Below are positions 1 through 9,541 of a stretch of 34,471 nt of DNA, one piece after another. The stretch comes from Neptunitalea chrysea. GTDB taxonomy: Bacteria > Bacteroidota > Bacteroidia > Flavobacteriales > Flavobacteriaceae. The position numbers were made by a program, and so were the translations under genes. The stretch's first letter is position 1. Each line of letters opens with the position of its first letter. The notes under the pieces are model-generated. The model saw only the letters and a list, made by a program, of their open reading frames with translations. It did not search any database and was not told the DNA's origin. Location: contig NZ_BRVP01000030.1 in assembly GCF_027924145.1 (NCBI RefSeq), positions 1 to 34,471 on the forward strand. Direction: 5' to 3'.

Positions 1-12
1 TTCAGAGATAAT

Positions 13-1188
13 TTATCCTTTATAAATCTTTTTAGGAATCGCATTCTTATTTACTAAAATAGCGGTAGACTTGTATTTAACAAAATTCTTAGTCACAAAT
101 AAATAGCCATTATAGTCATTAGATGCTCCCCAAGAGTTTTTAACTATATAGTATTCTTTTCCTAATTGATCTTTTGCCAAACCAACAATCTGCATACCGT
201 GATCATCTGTCGTAGTATAGTTATCAAACGCTTCCTGACGCATAGCTTCTGTCACCTCAGCTTCTGGCTTTGGACCATTAAACATGGTTTCTTTTTCCTC
301 AGAAGTCATATATTTATAATCCATCTCTGGTACATATGCCACTCCATTTTTCCAGCTAAAAGATTTTTCACTAACATCTGTAGCCCATCCTACTGTATAA
401 CCATTTTTCAATGCATTATCAATAACCGCAGTTAAATCATCCATGTGTACGTTATATGTATAATCAAAGCTCCAGTTATCTGGTACAGGGAAAAATACTT
501 TCTCATACATCGGCTCATTCGGAATACAAGATAATTCAAGGTAATCATCAGCTTTTAATCCAATATACTCATCTGCAAAAGTTTTTGGAGTATACGTTTT
601 TCCTTTATATTCAAATGTTTCTGGCACTTCCCCTAAATAACTATCTAAAACAGCTGTAAATGCCTTAATCCAATTTGGAGTTAACTGACCGTTTTTATTT
701 TTAATAATACCGTCTAACATTCCCTTTAATGCCGACTGCATTTCTCCAAAACGATTTATATCTGTACCATAGTTCAATCCATTATAAACTTCTTGCGGTA
801 ATGCCCCATATTGGTCATACATATTAACTACATCATGTAACGCACCTCCATCTCCCCATCCAAGGTTTCCGTGCATACGTACATAATTTTTAGCTTTCTC
901 AATATAAGTACATCTTGCTGTATAAATTTCGGCAAGGTCTACAGGCTCTTTTCCTTCTCTTATCATTTCAGATTCAAGAAATGAATTTCCTGAATAACTC
1001 CAGCAGGTCCCACTACTTCCCTGATTTTTAACAGATGTTCTATCTAGGTTAATTACAGGCGTAAATTGAAATCCTTCTTTAGCTGTTAAACTCTGATTCC
1101 CTTTTAACGAATTAATAAGGTCATCTTGTGCAAGTGCAGAAAAACCAACCATTCCTGCTAAAACAAACGTCATTACTGTTTTCTTCAT
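13..1188 (-). CDS. Exported C1B papain-fold cysteine peptidase (aminopeptidase C / bleomycin hydrolase-like)
   Basis: The protein has 391 residues and begins with a signal peptide (charged MKK, hydrophobic core, cleavage near SALA|Q at residue 20-21), so it should act outside the cytoplasm, unlike classical PepC. The papain triad is visible: Gln56 and Cys62 in NQGSSGTCWSYS, His330 in DDHGMQIVG and Asn351 in VKNSWG. The long insert between Cys62 and His330 fits the bleomycin hydrolase group (C1B) rather than plain papain. It is preceded by a strong hairpin (1269-1305) that follows ettA, so it is probably transcribed on its own. The substrate cannot be told from the sequence. Peptidase class is secure; calling it an aminopeptidase is family inference. 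Confidence 0.9.
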   Translation of the reverse strand: MKKTVMTFVLAGMVGFSALAQDDLINSLKGNQSLTAKEGFQFTPVINLDRTSVKNQGSSGTCWSYSGNSFLESEMIREGKEPVDLAEIYTARCTYIEKAKNYVRMHGNLGWGDGGALHDVVNMYDQYGALPQEVYNGLNYGTDINRFGEMQSALKGMLDGIIKNKNGQLTPNWIKAFTAVLDSYLGEVPETFEYKGKTYTPKTFADEYIGLKADDYLELSCIPNEPMYEKVFFPVPDNWSFDYTYNVHMDDLTAVIDNALKNGYTVGWATDVSEKSFSWKNGVAYVPEMDYKYMTSEEKETMFNGPKPEAEVTEAMRQEAFDNYTTTDDHGMQIVGLAKDQLGKEYYIVKNSWGASNDYNGYLFVTKNFVKYKSTAILVNKNAIPKKIYKG

Positions 1189-1268
1189 AGTTCTTTAATA
1201 AAAAATATACCGCTAATTTACTTAATATAGACGAGAAATTATATTATTTAAGATTCACAATTTTCAAA

Positions 1269-1305
1269 AAAAAGGATGTAGATACAATGTATCTACATCC
1301 TTTTT
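1269..1305 (-). terminator. Intrinsic terminator after ettA
   Basis: The 12-bp arms GGATGTAGATAC (1274-1285) and GTATCTACATCC (1289-1300) pair perfectly around an AAT loop. A-T pairs and an A-run/T-run on either side extend the stem. It lies 22 bases beyond the ettA stop and upstream of the peptidase start at 1188. The symmetry would let it work in both directions, but only minus-strand genes flank it. Confidence 0.85.
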
Positions 1306-1326
1306 AAATATTTTGTTTAAAAACTA

Positions 1327-3018
1327 TTATTCTCTTATCAATTTCTTATACTTAATACGTGTAGGCGCTATATCACCTAAGCGTTTTTTCTTATTCTCTT
1401 CGTATTCAGAGAAACTACCTTCAAAGAAATATACCTGAGAATCTCCTTCAAAAGCTAAAATGTGTGTACATATTCTATCTAAAAACCATCTGTCGTGAGA
1501 TATCACAACCGCACATCCTGCAAAATTCTCTAAACCTTCTTCCAGCGCTCTAAGTGTATTAACATCCAAATCGTTGGTAGGCTCATCTAGTAATAATACA
1601 TTTCCTTCCTCTCTAAGAGTCATTGCCAGGTGTAATCTGTTACGTTCCCCTCCTGATAAAGAAGAAACTTTCTTATTTTGTTCACTACCAGAGAAATTAA
1701 ATCTACTTAAATAAGCTCTGGAATTTACCTGACGACCACCCATCATAATTAATTCCTGACCATCACAGAAGTTTTCCCAAATTGATTTTTCAGGATCAAT
1801 ATCCTTATGTGACTGATCTACATAAGCAATTTTAGCGGTATCGCCCACTATAAAGCTTCCTTTATCTGGTGTTTCTTCTCCCATTATCATGCGGAAGATG
1901 GTAGTTTTACCAGCACCATTAGGACCAATAATACCAACAATACCAGCTTGAGGAAGATTAAATTTTAAATCTTCATACAACAACTTATCCCCAAAGGCTT
2001 TTGCTACACCAGCAGCATCAATAACATTGGTACCTAAACGTGGTCCATTAGGGATATAAATCTCTAACTTTTCATCAAGCTGCTTTTGATCTTCGCTCAT
2101 CAACTTATCATAGTTTTTCAAACGAGCTTTCTGTTTTGCTTGTCTTCCCTTAGGAGCCATACGTACCCACTCCAACTCACGTTCTAACGTTTTTTGACGT
2201 TTAGAAGCTTGCTTTTGTTCCTGAGCAAGTCGTTTTGATTTTTGATCTAACCAAGAAGAATAGTTCCCTTTCCACGGAATACCTTCTCCTCTATCCAACT
2301 CAAGAATCCAACCAGCAACATTATCTAAGAAATAACGGTCGTGCGTTACAGCAATAACAGTACCACTATATTGTTTTAAATGTTGCTCTAACCACAATAC
2401 AGACTCTGCATCTAAGTGGTTGGTAGGCTCATCTAAAAGCAATACATCAGGTTGTTTTAATAACAATCTACATAGGGCAACACGTCTACGCTCTCCACCA
2501 GATAACACTTTAATAGGTGTATCAGGATCTGGTGTACGTAATGCATCCATTGCAATTTCTAACTTGGTATCTAATTCCCAAGCATTCGTCGCATCAATTT
2601 TATCTTGTAAGGTTGCTTGCTTATCCATAAGCTCCTGCATCTTATCAGGATTAGAATATACTTCTTCAAGACCAAACATATCGTTAATCTTGTTGTATTC
2701 ATCTAATACCTCAACAATCTCGGCAACTCCTTCTTTAACAATTTCAAGTACAGTTTTATTTTCATCTAACTGTGGTTCTTGCTCTAAATACCCAACGGAA
2801 TAACCCGGTGCAAAAACAACATCTCCTTGAAAATTTTTCTCTGCTCCTGCTATAATCTTAAGTAAGGTAGATTTACCCGAACCGTTTAAACCTAAAATAC
2901 CAATTTTGGCACCATAGAAGAAACTAAGGTAAATATCTTTTAAAACTTGTTTTCCAGTACTTTGGTAAGTCTTGCTTACCTTATTCATGGAAAATATAAC
3001 TTTCTTATCGTCTGACAT
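1327..3018 (-). CDS. ettA: Energy-dependent translational throttle protein EttA (ABC-F ATPase)
   Basis: This 563-residue soluble protein has two ABC ATPase domains and no membrane segments. Domain 1 has Walker A GLNGSGKST (43-51), signature LSGGERRRVAL and Walker B LLLDEPTNHLD. Domain 2 has GPNGAGKTT, SLSGGERNRLHLA and LLLDEPTNDLD. The linker between them is rich in Lys and Arg (QKQASKRQKTLERELEW), as expected for the P-site tRNA interaction motif. EttA binds the ribosomal E site and gates the first elongation step according to the ATP/ADP ratio. The length matches the EttA branch of ABC-F well and the start gives the usual MSDDKKVIFSM opening. The next gene upstream on the strand is a small membrane protein. 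Confidence 0.96.
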   Translation of the reverse strand: MSDDKKVIFSMNKVSKTYQSTGKQVLKDIYLSFFYGAKIGILGLNGSGKSTLLKIIAGAEKNFQGDVVFAPGYSVGYLEQEPQLDENKTVLEIVKEGVAEIVEVLDEYNKINDMFGLEEVYSNPDKMQELMDKQATLQDKIDATNAWELDTKLEIAMDALRTPDPDTPIKVLSGGERRRVALCRLLLKQPDVLLLDEPTNHLDAESVLWLEQHLKQYSGTVIAVTHDRYFLDNVAGWILELDRGEGIPWKGNYSSWLDQKSKRLAQEQKQASKRQKTLERELEWVRMAPKGRQAKQKARLKNYDKLMSEDQKQLDEKLEIYIPNGPRLGTNVIDAAGVAKAFGDKLLYEDLKFNLPQAGIVGIIGPNGAGKTTIFRMIMGEETPDKGSFIVGDTAKIAYVDQSHKDIDPEKSIWENFCDGQELIMMGGRQVNSRAYLSRFNFSGSEQNKKVSSLSGGERNRLHLAMTLREEGNVLLLDEPTNDLDVNTLRALEEGLENFAGCAVVISHDRWFLDRICTHILAFEGDSQVYFFEGSFSEYEENKKKRLGDIAPTRIKYKKLIRE

Positions 3019-3073
3019 TAATGGTAGTTTTCTAAAAATGTTAGTTACTTATTCAAATAATATGTAAAAGCTA

Positions 3074-3253
3074 TTACACTCTTCCTTTAAGAGCATTAAA
3101 TACCCAGGCAATAGCAAAAAATCCAATTCCAACGGCAGCAAAGCCCCATCCTGCAACTTCATTATATCTAAAAGCTCCAAGACCTATTAAACCTAAACCT
3201 ACTATTATCATTATAATAGTAGCATATGCTAAAACTGTATTCTTATTCATCAT
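3074..3253 (-). CDS. Small CAL67264-type membrane protein
   Basis: A 59-codon gene opens MMNKNTVLAYAT and ends FNALKGRV. It contains two hydrophobic helices of about 18-20 residues, separated by the short turn FRYNEVAGWG. It matches what I remember of the flavobacterial CAL67264 family of unknown function, which is often found beside ettA. It ends 56 bases upstream of ettA on the same strand, so the two could be cotranscribed. Either of two adjacent ATG codons (3251-3253 or 3248-3250) could be the start. Function is unknown; the family name is from memory. Confidence 0.8.
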   Translation of the reverse strand: MMNKNTVLAYATIIMIIVGLGLIGLGAFRYNEVAGWGFAAVGIGFFAIAWVFNALKGRV

Positions 3254-3497
3254 AATTATAAATTCTACTTAAAAATTAAGATTGTAAAAACGGCACTTAC
3301 CCTCTTCATAACTAACATAGCAAAAGGTTTAAATAGCTAAACTTCTAACTATATTAGGTTGCAAATATCGTATTTTTCAAGGAAATTTATAGTAATAGTT
3401 TATTAAAGCTTTTTGTACATTAGCAAAAGTTACCTTAAAATAAGTATTCAATGCTTATCTTGCTATTGGTAATCTTTTGAAAAAACAGAAAAGATAA
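3254..3497. other. Divergent intergenic region
   Basis: This 244-base gap separates the leftward small membrane protein/ettA genes from the rightward carboxylase gene and must hold both promoters. A TAATCTTTTG stretch at about 3470 resembles the Bacteroidota -7 element (TAnnTTTG) ahead of the carboxylase, but no convincing -33 partner is fixed. No gene or stable hairpin was seen. Confidence 0.4.
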
Positions 3498-5126
3498 ATG
3501 GATATAAACTTCAATAAAAATGAGGATCACAATAAACTTCTGGTATCCTCATTACGACATAAACTTAAGAGAGTATATTTAGGTGGTGGTGAAAAACGGA
3601 TTGAAAAACAGCACACCGAAGGCAAACTCACCGCAAGAGAACGTATTGACTATTTACTAGATTCAGATGCAGACACTATAGAGATTGGGGCTCTAGCCGG
3701 AGACGGAATGTACGAGGATCATGGAGGGTGCCCAAGTGGTGGAGTTGTTGTTAAAATTGGCTATATTAAAGGTAGACAAGTATTAGTTGTTGCTAATGAT
3801 GCTACCGTAAAAGCAGGCGCATGGTTCCCCATTACCGGAAAGAAAAATTTACGCGCTCAAGAAATAGCCATGGAAAATAAGCTTCCTATTATTTACTTAG
3901 TAGACAGTGCAGGAGTATATTTACCTATGCAAGATGAAATTTTCCCGGATAAAGAACATTTCGGAAGAATTTTTAGAAACAATGCTCAAATGAGTAGTAT
4001 GGGTATTACGCAAATTGCTGCTGTAATGGGGAGCTGTGTTGCCGGTGGAGCCTACTTACCTATTATGAGTGATGAAGCACTAATTGTAGATAAAACCGGT
4101 AGTATATTTTTAGCTGGTAGCTATTTGGTAAAAGCGGCAATTGGCGAAACCATTGACAATGAAACCTTGGGAGGGGCTACAACGCATTGTGAAATTAGTG
4201 GTGTTACCGATTATAAAATGAAAGATGATAAAGAAGCTCTAGACACTATTAAAAAAATAGTTGAAAAAATTGGTGCTCCTGAAAATGCCGGATTTAATAG
4301 AACTAAAGCTATGCTTCCTGCCAAAAATCAAGAAGATATGTATGGCATTCTTCCAAAATCTAGAACCGATCAATATGATAGTATGGAGATTATTGAACGC
4401 TTGGTTGATAACTCTGAACTGGAAGAATATAAAAAAGGATACGGACAAACCATTATCACCTGTTATGCGCGTATTGACGGATGGGCAGTTGGTATTATTG
4501 CAAATAACAGAAAGTTAGTTAAAACTAAAAAAGGGGAAATGCAATTTGGTGGTGTTATCTACTCTGATGCTGCAGATAAGGCTACCCGTTTTATTGCTAA
4601 TTGCAATCAGAAAAAAATTCCTTTGGTTTTTCTTCAAGATGTAACCGGATTTATGGTTGGTAGTAAAAGTGAGCATGGAGGGATCATTAAAGACGGTGCT
4701 AAAATGGTAAATGCCGTAGGGAATTCTGTAGTTCCAAAATTCACTATAATTTTAGGTAATTCGTATGGAGCCGGTAATTATGCCATGTGCGGTAAGGCTT
4801 ATGATCCAAGATTAATTGCTGCATGGCCTAGTGCAGAATTAGCGGTAATGAGTGGAAACTCCGCAGCTAAAGTTCTTATGCAAATAGAAAAAGCTTCTTT
4901 AAAAAAGAAAGGAGAAGTTTTAGATGAACAGAAAGAAAAAGAGCTTTTTGATAAAATAAAATCTAAATATGATAATCAAGTATCTCCCTATTATGCTGCA
5001 GCACGATTATGGACAGATGCTATTATTGATCCGCTAGATACCCGCAAATGGATTTCTATGGGCATTGAAGCTTCAAATCAGGCGCCTATTGAAAAACGCT
5101 TTAATATGGGGGTATTACAAGTGTAA
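3498..5126 (+). CDS. Acyl-CoA carboxylase beta subunit (carboxyltransferase, methylcrotonyl-CoA carboxylase-like)
   Basis: This 542-residue protein is of the size of biotin-dependent acyl-CoA carboxylase beta chains. The N-terminal half contains the acyl-CoA-binding crotonase-like domain (LTARERIDYLLD, then GSCVAGGAYLPIMSDE). The C-terminal half has IPLVFLQDVTGFMVG, GGIIKDGAKMVNAV and NSYGAGNYAMCGKAYDPR. FLQDVTGFMVG and GAGNYAMCG resemble the methylcrotonyl/geranyl-CoA type more than propionyl-CoA carboxylase, which usually has VDVPGF and GGAYDVM. It would transfer CO2 from carboxybiotin to an acyl-CoA. No biotin carboxylase or biotin carrier gene is adjacent, so the partner subunit must be elsewhere. 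The M1 peptidase follows 32 bases downstream on the same strand. Confidence 0.88.
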   Translation: MDINFNKNEDHNKLLVSSLRHKLKRVYLGGGEKRIEKQHTEGKLTARERIDYLLDSDADTIEIGALAGDGMYEDHGGCPSGGVVVKIGYIKGRQVLVVANDATVKAGAWFPITGKKNLRAQEIAMENKLPIIYLVDSAGVYLPMQDEIFPDKEHFGRIFRNNAQMSSMGITQIAAVMGSCVAGGAYLPIMSDEALIVDKTGSIFLAGSYLVKAAIGETIDNETLGGATTHCEISGVTDYKMKDDKEALDTIKKIVEKIGAPENAGFNRTKAMLPAKNQEDMYGILPKSRTDQYDSMEIIERLVDNSELEEYKKGYGQTIITCYARIDGWAVGIIANNRKLVKTKKGEMQFGGVIYSDAADKATRFIANCNQKKIPLVFLQDVTGFMVGSKSEHGGIIKDGAKMVNAVGNSVVPKFTIILGNSYGAGNYAMCGKAYDPRLIAAWPSAELAVMSGNSAAKVLMQIEKASLKKKGEVLDEQKEKELFDKIKSKYDNQVSPYYAAARLWTDAIIDPLDTRKWISMGIEASNQAPIEKRFNMGVLQV

Positions 5127-5158
5127 CAAAACTAATTCATTTTTCAATTAACTAAAAT

Positions 5159-6787
5159 ATGCTACAAAAAATTGTTTTAGGAGCTTTGCTATTAGTAGGT
5201 GTATGTACCAATGCTCAAGTATTACATAAAAAAAAGAATTATACCGAAGCCGATACCTTAAGAGGATCATTAAGAAAGGAAAGGAATTTTGATGTTAAGC
5301 ACTACACTTTAGACATCAAAGTGGTTCCTGAGGATCGTTTCATTAGTGGTTCTAACACTATAGTAATGGTTCCTCAAGAACCTTTAAAAAAAGTACAAAT
5401 TGACCTGTATGCTAATATGAACGTAGATTCTATTATATACAAAGGAACAGCGCTCACATATACTAGAAAATTTGATGCTGTGTTCATTAATTTTCCTGAA
5501 GTATTAAAAGAAAACGATGAAACCAGTTTTACCTTTTATTATTCGGGTAACCCAATAGTAGCCAAAAATGCTCCTTGGGATGGTGGTTTTGTTTTTACCA
5601 AAAGTGGTAGCGGACTTCCTTGGATTGCTACAGCTTGCCAAGGTGCAGGTGCTAGTTTGTGGTGGCCAAATAAAGACCATCAATCCGATGAACCTGATAA
5701 TGGTATGGATATTTTAGTCACCGTGCCTAATGAATTAGTAGATGTATCAAATGGTAGATTAACAGAAACCAAACCTGTAGGAGACGATTACACACAATAC
5801 CACTGGGTAGTTACCAACCCTATTAATAATTATGATGTTACACTAAATATAGGAGACTACACCCATTTTGGCGAAACCTATAAAGGGCTAGACACCGATT
5901 TCTATGTGCTTAAAGAAAATCTTGAAAAAGCTAATGTCCAATTTAAAGAAGTGGAACCTATGATGGACTGTTTTCAGGAGAAATTTGGAGAATACCCATT
6001 TAAAGAAGATAGTTATAAATTAGTAGAAACTCCTCACTTAGGAATGGAACATCAAAGTGCGGTTGCCTACGGTAACAAGTATCTTAAAGGATATTTAGGA
6101 TATGATTTATCACGTACCGGAATTGGTCTTAAATGGGATTATATTATTATTCATGAAACGGGTCACGAATGGTTTGGAAATAGTATCACCTCTAAAGATA
6201 TTGCCGACATGTGGGTACATGAAGGGTTCACTACGTATACAGAAGCTGTATATGTTGAATGTAGATGGGGATATGAAGATGCGTTAAAATATTTATATGG
6301 CCTTAGACAAAATGTTAGTAATGATATTCCCATTATTGGAGATTACGGCGTTAACAAAGAAGGAAGTGGAGATATGTACCCTAAAGGAGCATTACTTTTG
6401 AATACCATACGCCATATAATGAATGATGACGAAAAATGGTGGGCCACTTTAAAAGAGTATACGCTTCATTTTAAACATCAAACGGTAACTACAAAACAGG
6501 TAGAAGATTATTTTAACAATGCTACAGAAATAGACCTAGCTCCAATTTTTGATGAGTATTTAAGAACCACAAAAATCCCTAAACTTATTTTAAAACAAGA
6601 TCGAAAAAATGTTCTCTACAAATGGGAAAATACCGTAGATAATTTTACAATACCTGTAGAAATAGCTGTTAAAGGAAAATCAATGCGCTTAGATGTTACC
6701 AATGAATGGCAAAAACTTCCGAAGTGCAAAACAGAAAACATAAAGGTGAATACCTATACATCTTTTATTGAGTATAGTAAGATTTAG
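5159..6787 (+). CDS. Exported M1 family zinc metallopeptidase
   Basis: This 542-residue protein has a signal peptide (MLQKIVLGALLLVGVCTNAQ, cleavage near residue 19-20). The zinc site is HETGHEWFGN, His332 and His336 with Glu333 as base; the third ligand is Glu355 in WVHEGFTTY. The exopeptidase loop usually written GxMEN reads GMEHQ (295-299), a variant common in short bacterial M1 enzymes. The N-terminal beta-saddle domain precedes the catalytic domain. The protein stops soon after the catalytic helical region, so it lacks the long C-terminal HEAT-like domain of PepN. It probably trims peptides in the periplasm or at the cell surface. It is likely cotranscribed with the carboxylase gene, without an obvious functional link. 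Confidence 0.92.
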   Translation: MLQKIVLGALLLVGVCTNAQVLHKKKNYTEADTLRGSLRKERNFDVKHYTLDIKVVPEDRFISGSNTIVMVPQEPLKKVQIDLYANMNVDSIIYKGTALTYTRKFDAVFINFPEVLKENDETSFTFYYSGNPIVAKNAPWDGGFVFTKSGSGLPWIATACQGAGASLWWPNKDHQSDEPDNGMDILVTVPNELVDVSNGRLTETKPVGDDYTQYHWVVTNPINNYDVTLNIGDYTHFGETYKGLDTDFYVLKENLEKANVQFKEVEPMMDCFQEKFGEYPFKEDSYKLVETPHLGMEHQSAVAYGNKYLKGYLGYDLSRTGIGLKWDYIIIHETGHEWFGNSITSKDIADMWVHEGFTTYTEAVYVECRWGYEDALKYLYGLRQNVSNDIPIIGDYGVNKEGSGDMYPKGALLLNTIRHIMNDDEKWWATLKEYTLHFKHQTVTTKQVEDYFNNATEIDLAPIFDEYLRTTKIPKLILKQDRKNVLYKWENTVDNFTIPVEIAVKGKSMRLDVTNEWQKLPKCKTENIKVNTYTSFIEYSKI

Positions 6788-6868
6788 TATCCTCAATAAA
6801 TAGTTGTAAAAAGGAAACTACTTCAGGGCAAGCCCACGGAGCATTTAAGCTCAATTATAGAATAAAAC

Positions 6869-6907
6869 AAAATAGGGATAGTACAAACAGTAACTATCCC
6901 TATTTTT
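6869..6907. terminator. Bidirectional terminator between convergent genes
   Basis: Arms AAAATAGGGATAGT (6869-6882) and ACTATCCCTATTTT (6893-6906) form a perfect 14-bp stem with a 10-base loop. A-run and T-run flanks supply a U-tract on either transcript. It sits between the stop of the M1 peptidase (plus) and the stop of the GH127 gene (minus) and can serve both. Confidence 0.85.
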
Positions 6908-6935
6908 CAAACAAATAAATTATAACTATAATAAC

Positions 6936-9344
6936 TTATAGACTTTCTTTAAGAATTCGTACTTCAACAATCTTAGGCATCCACAGTTTATTAACTGCTC
7001 TCACCTCTACTTTAAAATCTTCCATAGCTCCTATTTCCTCAGGCAAACTTAATACTAACGTATTTAGTGGTTTTTCAGCCTCCCCGTTCAATTTTAATTC
7101 TCCTACTTTAATACCTCCTACGTAGAATTCACAAGCTCTTAGCTTATCAATATCAAGATAATTTATGTATAAATATTTGGCTCCAAACTCATTCAACATA
7201 GTATAACAAAAATAGCCCCCACCTTCTCTCCAGTGGCATTCATAATCATATCCCGTCCAAGTATCGCTTTGCTCAATACCATGATCAGACTCTGGTTGTT
7301 GTTCACCAGAATAAACAACATCAGAAGATTTAGATTCCAAGATTCGTGCAGCCTCTTCTTCTTCTTCCATTTTATCTTGCATATCTTTCAATCCTACTTT
7401 GGTTGCCTGAGGGAAATACATAATGTATCTTGATTCATGTAATGTATAGAATGGTATTAACTCTAAACTATCTGAATATGCTTCGGTGTGGTATAACCCT
7501 CCTAATTTAAAGATTAAAGAGTCTTTACTTTCTTTTGTTATTTGATTTACTAAGTTCTTAGGCGCCCCAACAACTGTAGGAATCTCTTTTAACGGAACAA
7601 TAGCTCCAGAAGCTATGTGCCCTCCTCTACTATCATCTGCAAATAAACCATCTTGCCCCTCTGTAGTAGTTTTAGCTGCTAAAACAATAGGTCCGTATAA
7701 GAATGAATAATAATTAGACCCGTCTTTTAATCCCTCTGTACGTAAAGACATTGGTAAATTAAAAGTGATTTCATCACCATCTTTCCAAGTTCTAGAAATT
7801 GAAATATAAGGAGCTCCAGCTTTAAAATCGGTAAACGGCTCTCCGTTAATTAAAACACGAGCCTCTTTATTAGCCCATTTTGGATTTCGAAGTCGTAATA
7901 TAAAATCAGTATCGTCAGCAACAGTTACTTTAAAATAAGTTGCTGCTTCTTCAGGAAACGTATTCGATTGTGTAAGGGTAACATTTTTGGTTTCCCAAAT
8001 TACTTCTGATGGTATAAATAAGTTTACATATAAAGACTTATCGGTATGTGCATAAATCATTTCACCATACTTAGCATGGTTCTCTATACCAGAACCAACA
8101 CAACACCAAAAACTAGTTTGAGGTTGAGAATAGACTCTGTAATGCCCTGGGCGCATTTGTGTAAAATATACCAACCCTCCGGTATTTGGATCCTGCGTTG
8201 AGAGAATATGATTATATAAAGTACGTTCATAATACTCCATATAATTTTCATCTACTGAATCTACATATAACATCTTCGTTAGCTTTAACATATTATATGT
8301 ATTGCAGGTTTCTGGTCCTTGAGTACCTAAAATCATTTTAGAAAAATCATCTTTAGGATGAAAGTGTTCATAAGCACTATTACCTCCAATAACCACAGAA
8401 CGTTCGTTCACAACATCATCCCAGAAAAAAGAAGCCGCATCAGACCATCTCTTGTTTCCATTCACCTGAGCAATACGCTCAAAACCAATAATCTTAGGTA
8501 TTTGCGTATTTGCGTGCATACCAGTAAGCTTATCTTCTTTCTTTAATAAAGGTGCTAACACAGCCTTATGCGAAAATTTCTTAGCTAATTCTAAATACTT
8601 AGTAACACCGGTAATATTAGCTACATCTGCAAAAACCTCATTTAACCCTCCATGCTCACTTACTAACATTTCCTGAATTTGCTCATCTGATAGATTAGCT
8701 ACCAAATGATACATCCAATCGGTCTTTTTAATAAGCATTTCCTTGGCATTCTTACTACCAGTATTCAAATAAGCATCACGTAATCCTGAATACGTTTTAT
8801 GTATGTTATATAATGGAACCCATTTATCGTTTAAACTAAAACCTCCAGCTCTAATATCTCCTTTGGCTATTTCTTGCCACATTGCTTTTCCTCCAGGAAC
8901 ACCACCAATATATCCATTACCATTTGCATCCTGACATCGTTTTAGTTCAGAAAGCATATAATCTAACCGTTCTTTTATTTTCTTATCACCTGTAGAAGCA
9001 TACATTAAAGAAAGTGCAGAAACATAATGCCCCCCTATATGGCCGTCGAGCCCTGTATTTTCCCAATTGGTATAACTTTCTGCTTTAGGAGTTAACCCCG
9101 ACTCTCGTAAAAAAGGAACCAAAAGCCTATCTGGTTCTAATGCCATTAGATATTCTTTATCTAATTCTTGGGCATGCTCAAAAGGGCTATCTAATAACTT
9201 TACATCCTGAAGTTCAAAAAAGGTAAGAACACTTTCGGTTTCGTCTATTTTAGACACAACCTTGTTCTCTTCACAAGAAGCTATATTCAATACCAAAAAG
9301 CATCCTAACACTAATTGGCTTATTTTATGCAGATTACAAATCAT
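6936..9344 (-). CDS. GH127 beta-L-arabinofuranosidase-like lipoprotein
   Basis: This 802-residue protein has a lipoprotein signal (LVLNIASC, lipidated Cys24). The (alpha/alpha)6 GH127 catalytic domain (DUF1680) carries the unusual zinc/cysteine site: Glu326 in SAYEHFHP fits the general acid, Glu345 and Cys347 form the E-x-C pair in GPETCNTYN, and Cys414-Cys415 are in SFWCCVGSG. In characterised GH127 enzymes the zinc-bound cysteine of this CC pair is the nucleophile. A beta-sandwich region follows the catalytic domain, and about 120 residues at the C-terminus form an extra domain, making it longer than HypBA1. It would release L-arabinofuranose or a related sugar outside the inner membrane. 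No SusC/SusD pair or other glycosidase is nearby, so it is not part of a visible utilisation locus. Confidence 0.9.
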   Translation of the reverse strand: MICNLHKISQLVLGCFLVLNIASCEENKVVSKIDETESVLTFFELQDVKLLDSPFEHAQELDKEYLMALEPDRLLVPFLRESGLTPKAESYTNWENTGLDGHIGGHYVSALSLMYASTGDKKIKERLDYMLSELKRCQDANGNGYIGGVPGGKAMWQEIAKGDIRAGGFSLNDKWVPLYNIHKTYSGLRDAYLNTGSKNAKEMLIKKTDWMYHLVANLSDEQIQEMLVSEHGGLNEVFADVANITGVTKYLELAKKFSHKAVLAPLLKKEDKLTGMHANTQIPKIIGFERIAQVNGNKRWSDAASFFWDDVVNERSVVIGGNSAYEHFHPKDDFSKMILGTQGPETCNTYNMLKLTKMLYVDSVDENYMEYYERTLYNHILSTQDPNTGGLVYFTQMRPGHYRVYSQPQTSFWCCVGSGIENHAKYGEMIYAHTDKSLYVNLFIPSEVIWETKNVTLTQSNTFPEEAATYFKVTVADDTDFILRLRNPKWANKEARVLINGEPFTDFKAGAPYISISRTWKDGDEITFNLPMSLRTEGLKDGSNYYSFLYGPIVLAAKTTTEGQDGLFADDSRGGHIASGAIVPLKEIPTVVGAPKNLVNQITKESKDSLIFKLGGLYHTEAYSDSLELIPFYTLHESRYIMYFPQATKVGLKDMQDKMEEEEEAARILESKSSDVVYSGEQQPESDHGIEQSDTWTGYDYECHWREGGGYFCYTMLNEFGAKYLYINYLDIDKLRACEFYVGGIKVGELKLNGEAEKPLNTLVLSLPEEIGAMEDFKVEVRAVNKLWMPKIVEVRILKESL

Positions 9345-9541
9345 AACAACACAATTAATAATTGAATAAAATATACCATTAAAATATTGTATTTATAATT
9401 TTAAAGGAGCTATTTTAAAACTATTAAATTGATGTACAATTTCGGTTTTTTTTAGCTGTAATCAAATAATTATGTGTATAATTTACACTTGTTAATATTT
9501 TTTAATAACATCATCTAGAAAAAACAACAAATAAAGTAGTG

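Noticed and set aside
2420-2803. Plus-strand open frame of 127 codons inside ettA
   Set aside because: It is exactly antisense to conserved ABC motifs of ettA, is Ser/Thr-rich as expected for a shadow frame, and has no independent support.
9345-9541. Search for a gene or RNA element between the GH127 and amidase genes
   Set aside because: Only AT-rich sequence without a coding frame or stable hairpin was seen; it presumably holds the GH127 promoter.
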